Assembly (NCBI GenBank): GCA_002085305.1
Contig: NATJ01000009.1
Coordinates: 1 to 14,632 of the forward strand
Length of the DNA: 14,632 bases
Direction of reading: 5' to 3'
DNA from: Epsilonproteobacteria bacterium 4484_65
GTDB lineage: Bacteria > Campylobacterota > Campylobacteria > Campylobacterales > Sulfurovaceae
Both the position numbers and the translations under genes were made by a program. The notes below the pieces were generated by a model. That model did not search any database. It had not been told where the DNA came from and worked only from the letters and a program-made list of their open reading frames with translations. Shown here piece after piece: positions 1 through 7,764 of this stretch. Every line of letters begins with the position of its first letter. Position 1 is the first letter of the stretch.

Positions 1-1712
1 TATCGTTTTTTTGCCCGGATGACCAAAACCCCTATGGTATATTTATTTCCTTCTTTGTCATTGGCAAAACCATAAAAACTACTATGGTATTCACGTACAT
101 ATCGTCCGTTCTTGGCAATATGGGCTGTACCTGTTTTCCCACCGACCTCTAAGCCCGGATACTGGGCTTTGACACCCGTTCCTCTTTTAACAACTTCAAT
201 AAGTATATCATGTATCTGGTTTGCTGCTTTTTTGCCTACAGTTTGCAAGTCCTTTACCTTTGGTTCCATGGTATAGTGATTGCCTTTGAGGTCTGCCAGG
301 TAGTTTACTATGCGAGGTGTAACGGCGATACCATCATTATTGAAAGCACTGTATGCTTTGAAAAGCTGTGCAAAAGTAACCATCATCCCATAGCCATATG
401 AACTGTTGGCTCTATGCATTTTATGGTCTAGTTTATAGAGTGGCTTGAGTTGACCGGGCAAGTCACGTGAAAGGTCAAGTCCTGAAGGTTTTGCTATACC
501 AAACTTGAGTAATCCTTCTCTAAATTCTTTACCTGTCAGTCTCCATGAGATCTGAGAGATCCCTACATTGGATGAGTGTACGATGATATCTGTAGCTGTC
601 AGTGATTCGAACTTTTCATCATCGGTAATGGTCCGCCTCTTGCCTATCTTCATGCGCCCATTATAGGTATTGAACCAGGTTTGAGGTGTAACAACTTGAT
701 GATCCAATGCCATGGCTAGAGTAATTGGCTTAAGTACAGAACCTGCTTCATAAGGGTACTCAGAAAACTTAGGATTTAGTGCCGGAATATCTTTTTGGGT
801 GATGTGCGCAGGATCATATCGTTCTGAACTGGCCAATGAAAGTACTTTTCCTGTCTTACTTTCCATAACACCGACAATGATCTCCTCCGCATCAATACTC
901 TCTTTCATTTGATCCAACATAAGTTCTACTCTTCTTTGAAAAGCTAAAGGAATGTTGAGATGCAGGTCCATGCCATCCACACGTTGAAGTTTCATACTGT
1001 TTTTATCATGTATAACAGCACCTACAACGTCTCTTTTTCCTCTGAAATACCCATTTTTCTTTGAAGTGATATGCTTGTCATAATTTCGTTCAAGCCCTTT
1101 TTTCCCTTCCGGTCTTGTATATCTTCCATCACTCTTATTGCCTACATATCCGAGGATGGGACTCATGACATCACCCAGTGGAAATCGTCTGGTTTCACCG
1201 TTCTCGATGATATCCAACCCAAAAAGTACATCAATACCATTACCGTTTTTAACCCACCGGAAAATACCGAGTTTTCTGAGTTTATAAGCCAAAGACTTGA
1301 GCTGCATTGCATGTCTGGAAGTGATACTTTTTGAAAGGATAATATTGCCTTTTATCTCCTTACCTTTACGATCTTTAAATTTCTTGCGTAGTTTCTCTTC
1401 ATCAATACCACTGTAAATACTGAAAAGTTTAATGAAAACATCTTTTTTCTCTGGAACAATACTTGCACCACGAATGACTGCCTGGTAGGTTTTTTGTGAG
1501 TTGCTGAGTGTATAGTTATCTGCTGAGATGATGCTTCCGCGAAAAGAGCGATCATGTATGGTAGAGTGATGACTGGGAATACGCCTATCTGAAGTGATCG
1601 TTTTTAAAACAGAAGATAAAAAGATCAACATAGCAATGGCTAAAATAATAAAAAGACCTGTGATCTTATATTTTCTTTGGTGTATTGCACGGTTCTGTCT
1701 GTTTTTATTCAT
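1..1712 (-). CDS. ftsI: Class B penicillin-binding protein FtsI (septal transpeptidase), C-terminus cut by window edge
   Basis: This is a periplasmic D,D-transpeptidase that crosslinks septal peptidoglycan, anchored by one N-terminal membrane helix. Reading the minus strand from ATG at 1712 gives 570 open codons up to the window edge. A basic N-terminus is followed by a hydrophobic helix at about residues 17-38, then the pedestal domain, which begins with an RGSI motif. The transpeptidase motifs are all visible: SVLK with Ser325 and Lys328 (codons at 729-740), SSN at 380-382 (about 567-575) and KTGTA from Lys526 (about 123-137). The motif before the catalytic Ser reads EAGS rather than the common EPGS. 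A GAGGA ribosome site precedes the start. The gene is divergent from ftsW, which favours FtsI over the elongation PBP2; PBP2 is the alternative. Only a few C-terminal residues should be missing. Confidence 0.88.
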   Translation of the reverse strand, partial: MNKNRQNRAIHQRKYKITGLFIILAIAMLIFLSSVLKTITSDRRIPSHHSTIHDRSFRGSIISADNYTLSNSQKTYQAVIRGASIVPEKKDVFIKLFSIYSGIDEEKLRKKFKDRKGKEIKGNIILSKSITSRHAMQLKSLAYKLRKLGIFRWVKNGNGIDVLFGLDIIENGETRRFPLGDVMSPILGYVGNKSDGRYTRPEGKKGLERNYDKHITSKKNGYFRGKRDVVGAVIHDKNSMKLQRVDGMDLHLNIPLAFQRRVELMLDQMKESIDAEEIIVGVMESKTGKVLSLASSERYDPAHITQKDIPALNPKFSEYPYEAGSVLKPITLAMALDHQVVTPQTWFNTYNGRMKIGKRRTITDDEKFESLTATDIIVHSSNVGISQISWRLTGKEFREGLLKFGIAKPSGLDLSRDLPGQLKPLYKLDHKMHRANSSYGYGMMVTFAQLFKAYSAFNNDGIAVTPRIVNYLADLKGNHYTMEPKVKDLQTVGKKAANQIHDILIEVVKRGTGVKAQYPGLEVGGKTGTAHIAKNGRYVREYHSSFYGFANDKEGNKYTIGVLVIRAKKR

Positions 1713-1733
1713 ATTTTCCTCATCTGATATGAA

Positions 1734-1742
1734 ATTTTATCA
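1734..1742 (-). promoter_or_regulatory. Extended -10 promoter element for ftsI
   Basis: On the minus strand this reads TGATAAAAT, an extended -10 box, 21 nt before the ftsI ATG at 1712. That implies a very short leader. No good -35 is visible, as is usual in Campylobacterota. A second minus-strand TATAAT at 1779-1784 could give a longer transcript. The call rests on motif match and position only. Confidence 0.45.
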
Positions 1743-1759
1743 AAGTTATCTATTAAATC

Positions 1760-1768
1760 TGATAAAAT
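1760..1768 (+). promoter_or_regulatory. Extended -10 promoter element for ftsW-murG
   Basis: TGATAAAAT on the plus strand lies 31 nt before the ftsW start. It is the same 9-mer as the ftsI element on the other strand and is only 17 bp from it. The -35 position of each promoter would therefore overlap the -10 of the other. The call rests on motif match and position only. Confidence 0.45.
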
Positions 1769-1799
1769 ACTAATTAATATTATAGAAAGAGAATATAAG

Positions 1800-2984
1800 A
1801 TGATAGATAAACCACTTTTAGCTGCCGTAATGATTCTTTTAACACTTTCATTGGTAATGGATTATTCTCTCTCTACTTATACGGTACTGCATTTTCATTA
1901 TTCTGACTTTCATTTTTTCATACGACAGAGTGCTGCCATATTTATAGGTTTTGTCACCATGGTCATTCTCAGTAAAATGAATCCGGATGTATGGTTTTCA
2001 AGGGTAGGACTTACACTGTTTGTTCTCTTTTTTATTCTTATGATAGCTATGCAGTTTCTTCCCTCTTCTTTGGTAAATGAAGTTGGGGGTGCTAAAAGAT
2101 GGATTCGCCTGGGACCTATGTCCATTGCTCCTGTAGAGTTTTTTAAAGTTGGATTTGTCTTTTTCTTAGCATGGAGCTTTGCCCGTAAATTCATAGATAG
2201 AAAAGAGATGGGATTCATAGAAGAAGTGCAGGCATTTTCACCTTATCTGTTTATATTTCTTTTGGCTGTTGTTATCATCGCGGTTTTTCAAAAGGATTTA
2301 GGTCAGGTCGTGGTATTGGGCGCAACACTCATGGTGTTGTTCTTATTTGTAGGCAGCTCTATAAAGTTCTTTTTTACACTTATGTCTGGTGCCTTTATAA
2401 CAATAATCGGCCTTATTTTCTTTGCTCCTCACCGTATGGCAAGGATAAAAAGTTGGTGGGGCACGGTACAAAATGACATACTCTCTCTTCTTCCTTTTGA
2501 TGGAGTATCAGATACGCTTCGTGTTCAGGCAGTTAAAGAGCCTTATCAGATCTCAAATTCACTCAATGCCATCCATAATGGTGGTTTCTTGGGAGAAGGT
2601 TTGGGAAATGGTCAATTTAAATTAGGTTATTTGAGTGAAGTACATACAGACTTTATCCTTGCAGGTATTACTGAAGAGCTAGGGTTTTTAGGACTTGCCT
2701 TTGTGACATTTACTATACTTTTTATTGTGTTTCGTATTTTAAAAATCGCATCAAAAGTAAAAGATCCTATGTATTATCTTTTTTGTATAGGTGTAGGTCT
2801 TCTTATTGCTTTTGCATTTATACTTAACTCTTATGGTATCTCAGGAATCACTCCTATTAAAGGGATCGCAGTTCCATTTTTAAGTTATGGGGGGTCGCAT
2901 ATATTGGCATCCTGCATCGCTATAGGTATGGTATTGATGATTTCTAAAAAGGTGCCGAGAAATAGTGAAGGACACATATTATGA
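1800..2984 (+). CDS. ftsW: FtsW, SEDS-family lipid II polymerase of the divisome
   Basis: This is an integral membrane glycosyltransferase of the SEDS family (FtsW/RodA/SpoVE) that polymerises lipid II during division together with its cognate class B PBP. The 394-residue protein is hydrophobic throughout, with about ten membrane segments. Family signatures are clear: GAKRWIRLG followed by SIAPVEFFK at 98-116; QKDLG at 164-168, where QPDLG is more usual; a loop with GEGLGNGQFKLGYL; HTDF at 282-285 containing the probable catalytic Asp284, followed by EELG; and the C-terminal GITPIKG…PFLSYGG at 349-365. The ribosome site is weak (GAAAGAGAA). Its stop overlaps the murG start by 4 nt (ATGA), implying translational coupling. 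RodA is the alternative, but the neighbours ftsI and murG favour FtsW. Confidence 0.9.
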   Translation: MIDKPLLAAVMILLTLSLVMDYSLSTYTVLHFHYSDFHFFIRQSAAIFIGFVTMVILSKMNPDVWFSRVGLTLFVLFFILMIAMQFLPSSLVNEVGGAKRWIRLGPMSIAPVEFFKVGFVFFLAWSFARKFIDRKEMGFIEEVQAFSPYLFIFLLAVVIIAVFQKDLGQVVVLGATLMVLFLFVGSSIKFFFTLMSGAFITIIGLIFFAPHRMARIKSWWGTVQNDILSLLPFDGVSDTLRVQAVKEPYQISNSLNAIHNGGFLGEGLGNGQFKLGYLSEVHTDFILAGITEELGFLGLAFVTFTILFIVFRILKIASKVKDPMYYLFCIGVGLLIAFAFILNSYGISGITPIKGIAVPFLSYGGSHILASCIAIGMVLMISKKVPRNSEGHIL

Positions 2985-3991
2985 GTATAGTTATGACAGG
3001 TGGTGGTACAGGTGGACATCTTGCCATCATCAAAGCAGTCAAAGAACATTTAAGAGATGAAGAACTTATCTATATCGGTTCTACACAAGGGCAGGATAAA
3101 CAATGGTTTGAAGCAGATGATGACTTTACACATAAGTACTTTTTTGAAACCCGTGGTGTGGTGAACCAAGGAGGATTGGGCAAAGTAAAATCACTTTTTA
3201 TGATGTTCAAAGCAACTTTGCAAGCAATCAAACTTTTGAAAAAACATCAAGCAAAAGTAGTCTTTTCTGTAGGAGGATTCTCTTCTGCAGCTACCGCTTT
3301 TGCAGCAAAAGTGTTACGTATACCTTTGGTTATACATGAGCAAAATGCAGCATTAGGCTCACTTAACAAACTGCTCAAACCTTATGCAGCAGGGTTTATC
3401 TCCTCTTATTTAGAAGAGAGTCCTATCAAAGCCTATCCTATAAAAGAGATCTTTTTTGAGAATGCACGTATCCGTCATGAAGTAAAAACCATTATTTTTC
3501 TTGGCGGATCACAAGGAGCTAAAGCCATCAATACACTGGCACTTGAAATGGCAGTTGAACTTCAGGATAAAGGTATTAGGATCATTCATCAAGCAGGTGA
3601 AAAAAATATAGAAGAAGTAAAAAAAGCCTATGATGATCTAGGTATAAAAGCGGAAGTATTTGGATTTGCCACGAATTTGGCAGACTATATGAATGACGCA
3701 GATATTGCTATAGCAAGGGCAGGAGCTTCGACTTTGTGGGAGCTGTCAGCTACAGCTTTACCTACACTCTTCATCCCCTATCCTTATGCAGCAAGTGATC
3801 ACCAGTATTATAATGCACAGTTTTTGGTTGACAAAGAACTTGCATGGCTTATGCGAGAAGATGAGATAGATAAAGAGAAGGTTTTATCACTACTTGATGA
3901 AGATATGGAAGTGAAGAGTAAAGGCTTGATGGAGATCGTTGAAAAAGATGGCAGTAAGAAGATCTCAATTTTTTTAAAAAACTTGTCTTAA
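2981..3991 (+). CDS. murG: MurG, undecaprenyl-PP-MurNAc-pentapeptide N-acetylglucosaminyltransferase
   Basis: MurG is a peripheral membrane GT-B enzyme that transfers GlcNAc from UDP-GlcNAc to lipid I, making lipid II, the substrate polymerised by FtsW and the PBPs. The 336 residues are slightly shorter than the roughly 355 of E. coli. The N-terminal domain carries GGGTGGH at 7-13 and HEQN at 119-122. The C-terminal nucleotide-binding domain starts with GGSQGA at 175-180 and contains ARAGASTLWE at 245-254, then PYPYAASDHQ, which matches the UDP-GlcNAc pocket. The proline usually found just after GGTGGH is absent; the loop reads HLAII, which I believe is common in Campylobacterota. The start overlaps ftsW by 4 nt. 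No convincing terminator follows. Confidence 0.93.
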   Translation: MSIVMTGGGTGGHLAIIKAVKEHLRDEELIYIGSTQGQDKQWFEADDDFTHKYFFETRGVVNQGGLGKVKSLFMMFKATLQAIKLLKKHQAKVVFSVGGFSSAATAFAAKVLRIPLVIHEQNAALGSLNKLLKPYAAGFISSYLEESPIKAYPIKEIFFENARIRHEVKTIIFLGGSQGAKAINTLALEMAVELQDKGIRIIHQAGEKNIEEVKKAYDDLGIKAEVFGFATNLADYMNDADIAIARAGASTLWELSATALPTLFIPYPYAASDHQYYNAQFLVDKELAWLMREDEIDKEKVLSLLDEDMEVKSKGLMEIVEKDGSKKISIFLKNLS

Positions 3992-4078
3992 GTATTTTGA
4001 GTTGTTGGGTAGTTTTGAGTGCCGGAAGAAATTTATTATGATGCAGTTAGATTATTTAAAAGTAATAATTATAAAACA

Positions 4079-4087
4079 TGATATAAT
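4079..4087 (+). promoter_or_regulatory. Extended -10 promoter for the cytochrome gene
   Basis: TGATATAAT is a perfect extended -10 box, 38 nt before the ATG at 4126. The upstream DNA is A/T-rich and the -35 position is poor. The rest of the 134-nt gap after murG (3992-4125) shows no gene and no clear terminator. Confidence 0.55.
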
Positions 4088-4112
4088 AAATTTATCACAT
4101 TAAATCAACTTT

Positions 4113-4119
4113 AGAAGGA
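4113..4119 (+). promoter_or_regulatory. Ribosome binding site that decides the cytochrome start
   Basis: AGAAGGA leaves a 6-nt spacer to ATG at 4126 but only 3 nt to the in-frame TTG at 4123. The ATG is therefore the more likely start. Confidence 0.6.
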
Positions 4120-4125
4120 CAATTG

Positions 4126-4518
4126 ATGAAAAAGATAATGGCAGGTTTATTGACTTTAGGTGCATTGACGTTAAGTCTGCAGGCGTATGACCAAGCAGAG
4201 AGAATACAAGATATGCAGATCATGGAAGTATCGATGGTAGAGATACAAAGAGGGATACTCTATAACAATAAAACAATGGTACTTAAAGGTGTTGAAAGTC
4301 TAAAAAAGATTTCAAGAAAAGTAGAAATCTCTAACAATGATGATATGGATTACAGTGCTTCTTTTGCTAAAAAACAGACTGCCAATATCATACGATATGC
4401 AGATAAACTGCAAGTAAACATAAAAGCAAATCAGAAACATGCTGCAACATCAAACTATACAAAAATCTTAAATCAGTGTGTCTCCTGCCATAATAAGATC
4501 AGAAAATGGAATCAGTAA
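4126..4518 (+). CDS. Small periplasmic monohaem cytochrome c, probable class II (c'-like)
   Basis: The 130-residue protein starts with a Sec signal peptide (MKK, then a hydrophobic run ending SLQA at 17-20), so cleavage after residue 20 is likely. The mature part looks helical and ends with one haem-binding motif, CVSCH, at 118-122, followed by a basic tail. A single CXXCH close to the C-terminus of a roughly 110-residue helical protein is the layout of class II cytochromes c (c' and c556). Several Met residues near the mature N-terminus (30, 33, 37) could supply a sixth ligand as in c556, but this cannot be settled here. The likely role is periplasmic electron transfer or gas binding; the partner is unknown. 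It has its own promoter and is not obviously linked to the cell-wall genes. An in-frame TTG lies one codon upstream of the chosen start. Confidence 0.75.
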   Translation: MKKIMAGLLTLGALTLSLQAYDQAERIQDMQIMEVSMVEIQRGILYNNKTMVLKGVESLKKISRKVEISNNDDMDYSASFAKKQTANIIRYADKLQVNIKANQKHAATSNYTKILNQCVSCHNKIRKWNQ

Positions 4519-4546
4519 GAGTAATAAACGTATCATAATCACAAAT

Positions 4547-4574
4547 TTGACACAATTTATGGGAATACTATAAA
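4547..4574 (+). promoter_or_regulatory. Sigma70-type promoter for the duplicated-motif lipoprotein
   Basis: TTGACA at 4547-4552 and TATAAA at 4569-4574 are separated by 16 bp, and the -10 lies 24 nt before the ATG at 4599. This is the only promoter in the window with a consensus -35 box. It lies 28 nt after the cytochrome stop, so the lipoprotein can be transcribed on its own. Confidence 0.55.
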
Positions 4575-4586
4575 TTATTATTACAA

Positions 4587-4593
4587 AAGGAAG
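4587..4593 (+). promoter_or_regulatory. Ribosome binding site that decides the lipoprotein start
   Basis: AAGGAAG leaves 5 nt to the ATG at 4599 and only 2 nt to the in-frame GTG at 4596. The ATG is therefore preferred. Confidence 0.6.
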
Positions 4594-4598
4594 AAGTG

Positions 4599-5027
4599 AT
4601 GAAAAAGTTAATAGGTTTAATAGTTGCCGGTGTAGCTGTATTTGCATTGAGTGGTTGTGGCGGTGGAGACGATGATTATTATGCTCCACCACCATCTAAT
4701 CTTACTACATTGTTTTTGATAGATCAGGATGGTTTTTCGCTAGGTGGTGTTCCTTATATATGTGATTCTATGGTTGATTGGTCAGCAACAAGACCTAATG
4801 GAGAATTTACATTTGATCCACCTGATAATTGTACATTTGATTTTATTGGACTCAATGGAAATTACAATAATGACCCATTCGTAGATGATATTATTTACAT
4901 TGTAGATGACCTTGATCGTGGAAAAGGTAATATCCCTTATGATTGTGCTTCTTTTGGTGCAAGTACAACATATGGAGATGGAAGTTTCGACTATGATATA
5001 GATGATGAGTGTGTCTTTTACTTTTAA
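4599..5027 (+). CDS. Small lipoprotein with two copies of a Cys-pair module, function unknown
   Basis: The 142-residue protein has a lipoprotein signal peptide with lipobox LSGC, so Cys20 would be lipidated. A short Gly/Asp/Pro linker follows. The mature region consists of two similar units, about 38-82 and 99-142. Each has a β-like stretch (FLID / IYIV), a Gly-containing turn, (V/I)PY-x-C, about 21 residues containing NGEFTF or DGSFDY, and then C followed by (T/V)F-x-F. The Cys pairs are 55/78 and 116/138, probably one disulfide per unit. The protein is very acidic and rich in Asp, Tyr and Phe. The pattern faintly recalls the 'Y-x-C…G-x-F-x-F…C-x-F' repeats I associate with secreted proteins of marine bacteria, but I cannot name a family. 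It is probably attached to the outer membrane and faces the periplasm or the surface. Confidence 0.7.
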   Translation: MKKLIGLIVAGVAVFALSGCGGGDDDYYAPPPSNLTTLFLIDQDGFSLGGVPYICDSMVDWSATRPNGEFTFDPPDNCTFDFIGLNGNYNNDPFVDDIIYIVDDLDRGKGNIPYDCASFGASTTYGDGSFDYDIDDECVFYF

Positions 5028-5042
5028 AAAAGATTTTTTTAA

Positions 5043-5074
5043 ACTGCTTACACCTCTTCCAAAGTGTAAGCAGT
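5043..5074 (+). terminator. Perfect 11-bp hairpin after the lipoprotein gene, candidate terminator
   Basis: ACTGCTTACAC at 5043-5053 and GTGTAAGCAGT at 5064-5074 are exact inverted repeats around a 10-nt loop, starting 16 nt after the lipoprotein stop. No U-run follows directly; the tract after it is GCATGATACTCTTT. Termination is therefore plausible but unproven. It separates the lipoprotein from the alaS promoter. Confidence 0.45.
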
Positions 5075-5118
5075 GCATGATACTCTTTCCCTTTACCTCC
5101 CAATAAACACAATTTAGC

Positions 5119-5124
5119 TAAAAT
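5119..5124 (+). promoter_or_regulatory. Candidate -10 box for the alaS operon
   Basis: TAAAAT in the context TTTAGCTAAAATA is typical of Campylobacterota promoters and lies 64 nt before the alaS ATG. No -35 is evident. The rest of the gap from 5028 to 5188 holds the hairpin at 5043-5074 and no gene. Confidence 0.35.
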
Positions 5125-5188
5125 ATCTTCAATTAATACAGGGACGTTTTTAATGCACTCTGTAAGACTATTTTAGGATATATTTATT

Positions 5189-7762
5189 ATGGATATTAGA
5201 AAAGCATATTTAGACTTTTTTCAAGAGAGAGGGCATCAGCTCATATCAAGTTCTCCACTTGTACCGGACGACGCTACACTTATGTTTACCAATGCGGGGA
5301 TGGTACAGTTTAAAAACATCTTTACCGGTGAAGCACCTATTCCTGCAGTACCTCGTGCTACTTCTTCTCAAACCTGTTTAAGAGCTGGTGGAAAACACAA
5401 TGACCTTGATAATGTTGGGTACACAGCACGACATCATACACTTTTTGAAATGTTGGGAAACTTCTCTTTTGCAGATTATTTTAAAAAAGAAGCCATTGCC
5501 TATGCATGGGAATTCATTACATCGGAAAAGTATTTAAATCTTCCTGTAGATAAAATTTGGGTCACGGTACATGACAGTGATCAGGAAGCATTTGAAATAT
5601 GGAAAGAGCATATTGCTGAAGATCGTATTGTCTATTTCGGTGATGCAGACAACTTCTGGCAGATGGGGGACACAGGTCCTTGTGGCCCATGTTCTGAAAT
5701 TTTTTATGATCAAGGGGAAGAGAACTTCAATGGTCCTGAAGACAAAATGGGTGGAGAGGGTGACAGATTTTTAGAGATCTGGAACCTAGTCTTTATGCAG
5801 TATGACAGAGATGCACAGGGTAATCTTAATCCTCTTCCAAAGCCGAGTATCGATACAGGTATGGGGCTTGAGCGTGTAGTTGCCATTAAAGAGGGTAAAC
5901 TTAACAACTACCACTCTTCACTTTTCATGCCGTTCTTGGATAAGATCGGTGAACTTGTAGGTACTCCATATGACTTTGATACCGATAACTCTGCCTCTTA
6001 CCGTGTTATAGCAGACCACTTGCGTTCTTGTTCTTTCTTACTTGCGCAAGGAGTGAATTTTGATAAAGAGGGACGCGGGTATGTCCTTCGCCGTATCATG
6101 CGTCGTGCCATTCGTCATGGATACTTGCTTGGACTGCGTGATCCGTTTATGTATAAACTTGTAGATACGCTTGTTGCGTTAATGGGTGAGCAGTATGACT
6201 ATCTTAACAGTAAAGCGGAAGCTATTAAAACTTCTATGAAAATGGAAGAGGAACGTTTCTTTGATACCATTGAAGCGGGGATCAAACTCTTTAACGAAGA
6301 GTTGAAAAACACCTCTAATGTGTTCAATGGGGAAGTAGCATTTAAACTCTACGACACTTATGGTTTCCCACTTGACCTCACAGAAGACATGCTTCGTGAG
6401 AAGAATATCAAGCTTGATATCGATGCTTTTGACACAAAAATGCAAGCACAAAAAGCACAGTCTAAAGCAAACTGGAAAGGTACGGGTGACGCCGCAACTA
6501 CAGGTGATTTTAAAGCGCTTAAAGAAGCGTTTGGTGTGAATGAATTTGTGGGTTATGAAAGTACCACAGTTCAAGCAAAAGTCTTAGCACTGCTTGATGA
6601 AGAGTTTACACAAGTAGACAGCATCGATGGTAAGGGCTGGGTACTTCTTGATAAAACACCGTTCTACGCAGAATCAGGTGGACAAACAGGTGATAGTGGT
6701 GAATTAAGAATTAGAAATGAGAAATTAGGAATTAGGGTACTTGATACTAAGAAGTTTTTGGATATGAATATGTCTGAGATTAAAGGTAAGTTATCTGTTG
6801 GGGATGAAGTAGAAGCAGTGGTAGATACTTCTCGTGCTGAGATAGAAAAACACCACTCAGCAACGCATTTACTTCACGCAGCACTTAGAGAACTGCTTGG
6901 AGATCATATATCTCAGGCAGGATCACTCAATGATGCAAAGAGGTTACGTTTTGACTTTTCTCATCCTAAAGCAATGACAAGTGAAGAGATAGCCAAAGTA
7001 GAAGCATGGGTAAATGATAAAATATCCAGAGGTATTTCTGCTGAGACGAAAGTAATGTCTATAGATGAAGCGAAAAATTCCGGGGCTATGGCTCTGTTTG
7101 GCGAGAAGTATGGTGATGAAGTTCGTGTCGTCAGTTTTGCAGAGGACTCTATAGAGTTGTGTGGTGGTACACATGTTGACAATGCTGCACGCATAGGCCT
7201 CTTTATGATTACTAAAGAAAGTGGTGTAAGTGCCGGTGTGAGACGTATAGAAGCTATCTGTGGGAATGCAGCTATCGAAAAGGTAAATGCACTCAGAGAT
7301 GAATTAAACAATATTAAAACAGAGCTCAAAAACCAAAATCCATTAGCAGGTATTTCTAAACTCAAAGAGCAGGTTAAAGCACTTAAAAGTGAACTTGATT
7401 CAGTGATGAGCAGTAGTCAAAAAGAGTTGACAGCAGTTGAAGTCAATGGTGTTAATGTGATCGTTGAAGAGGTTGAAGGTGGTGACATCAAAGCAATGAT
7501 CGATGATATCAAAAATAAGTACGAGAATGTTGCAGTGATGCTCTTCATGAAAAAAGGTAACAAAGTGATGCTTGCAGCAGGATCAAAAAATACACCTATC
7601 AAAGCAGGGGATTGGATCAAGTTTATCGCACCGATTGTTGGTGGCGGTGGTGGTGGACGCCCGGACTTTGCACAGGCAGGTGGGAAAGATCCAAGCAAGA
7701 TAACCACTGCACTTGAAGAGGCAAAAGTCTATTTGAGTGAGATCCTTGAGGGTGGAAACTAA
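5189..7762 (+). CDS. alaS: Alanyl-tRNA synthetase
   Basis: AlaRS is a cytoplasmic class II synthetase that charges tRNA-Ala and edits mis-acylated Ser/Gly-tRNA. Its 857 residues are close to the usual 870-880. The order is: catalytic core (N-terminal [13 protein letters not shown], then [30 protein letters not shown] and DTGMGLERV), tRNA-recognition helices, editing domain and C-Ala domain. The editing site has the four zinc ligands His556, His560, Cys658 and His662 (HHSATH and CGGTH). The C-Ala domain ends with the glycine run 818-823 followed by RPDFAQAGG. The start is supported by AGGAT 9 nt upstream. It heads a seven-gene cluster. An odd feature is that residues 505-516, between GDSG and VLDTKKF, are encoded by a short A+T-rich repeat (see the repeat at 6701-6737). 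Confidence 0.97.
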   Translation: MDIRKAYLDFFQERGHQLISSSPLVPDDATLMFTNAGMVQFKNIFTGEAPIPAVPRATSSQTCLRAGGKHNDLDNVGYTARHHTLFEMLGNFSFADYFKKEAIAYAWEFITSEKYLNLPVDKIWVTVHDSDQEAFEIWKEHIAEDRIVYFGDADNFWQMGDTGPCGPCSEIFYDQGEENFNGPEDKMGGEGDRFLEIWNLVFMQYDRDAQGNLNPLPKPSIDTGMGLERVVAIKEGKLNNYHSSLFMPFLDKIGELVGTPYDFDTDNSASYRVIADHLRSCSFLLAQGVNFDKEGRGYVLRRIMRRAIRHGYLLGLRDPFMYKLVDTLVALMGEQYDYLNSKAEAIKTSMKMEEERFFDTIEAGIKLFNEELKNTSNVFNGEVAFKLYDTYGFPLDLTEDMLREKNIKLDIDAFDTKMQAQKAQSKANWKGTGDAATTGDFKALKEAFGVNEFVGYESTTVQAKVLALLDEEFTQVDSIDGKGWVLLDKTPFYAESGGQTGDSGELRIRNEKLGIRVLDTKKFLDMNMSEIKGKLSVGDEVEAVVDTSRAEIEKHHSATHLLHAALRELLGDHISQAGSLNDAKRLRFDFSHPKAMTSEEIAKVEAWVNDKISRGISAETKVMSIDEAKNSGAMALFGEKYGDEVRVVSFAEDSIELCGGTHVDNAARIGLFMITKESGVSAGVRRIEAICGNAAIEKVNALRDELNNIKTELKNQNPLAGISKLKEQVKALKSELDSVMSSSQKELTAVEVNGVNVIVEEVEGGDIKAMIDDIKNKYENVAVMLFMKKGNKVMLAAGSKNTPIKAGDWIKFIAPIVGGGGGGRPDFAQAGGKDPSKITTALEEAKVYLSEILEGGN
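6701..6737 (+). repeat. Degenerate A+T-rich short repeat inside alaS
   Basis: About 37 bases are made of variations on GAATTAG/GAAATTAG, and they encode residues 505-516 ([12 protein letters not shown]). The base pattern is much more repetitive than the flanking alaS codons. It resembles intergenic repeats, found in various bacteria, that translate as NEKLGIRNE-type peptides; that resemblance is from memory. It keeps the alaS frame open. Confidence 0.5.
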
Positions 7763-7764
7763 TA

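Noticed and set aside
1071..1334. An 87-codon plus-strand open frame inside the ftsI region
   Set aside because: It lies opposite the continuous ftsI frame, which has all the family motifs. It is a shadow.
3966..3985. A/T palindrome (TTTTTTTAAAAAA) at the end of murG, as a terminator
   Set aside because: It is inside the murG coding region, has no G/C in the stem, and codes for normal C-terminal residues.
4123..4125. TTG as start of the cytochrome gene
   Set aside because: Only 3 nt from the AGAAGGA site. The ATG directly after it has better spacing.
4782..5112. Two overlapping minus-strand open frames opposite the small lipoprotein
   Set aside because: They cross the hairpin at 5043-5074 and lack a signal or motif. 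The plus-strand frame has a good promoter, ribosome site and lipobox.
6961..7365. A 134-codon minus-strand open frame inside alaS
   Set aside because: It covers the editing and CGGTH region of AlaRS on the other strand and has no ribosome site or family motif. It is a shadow.
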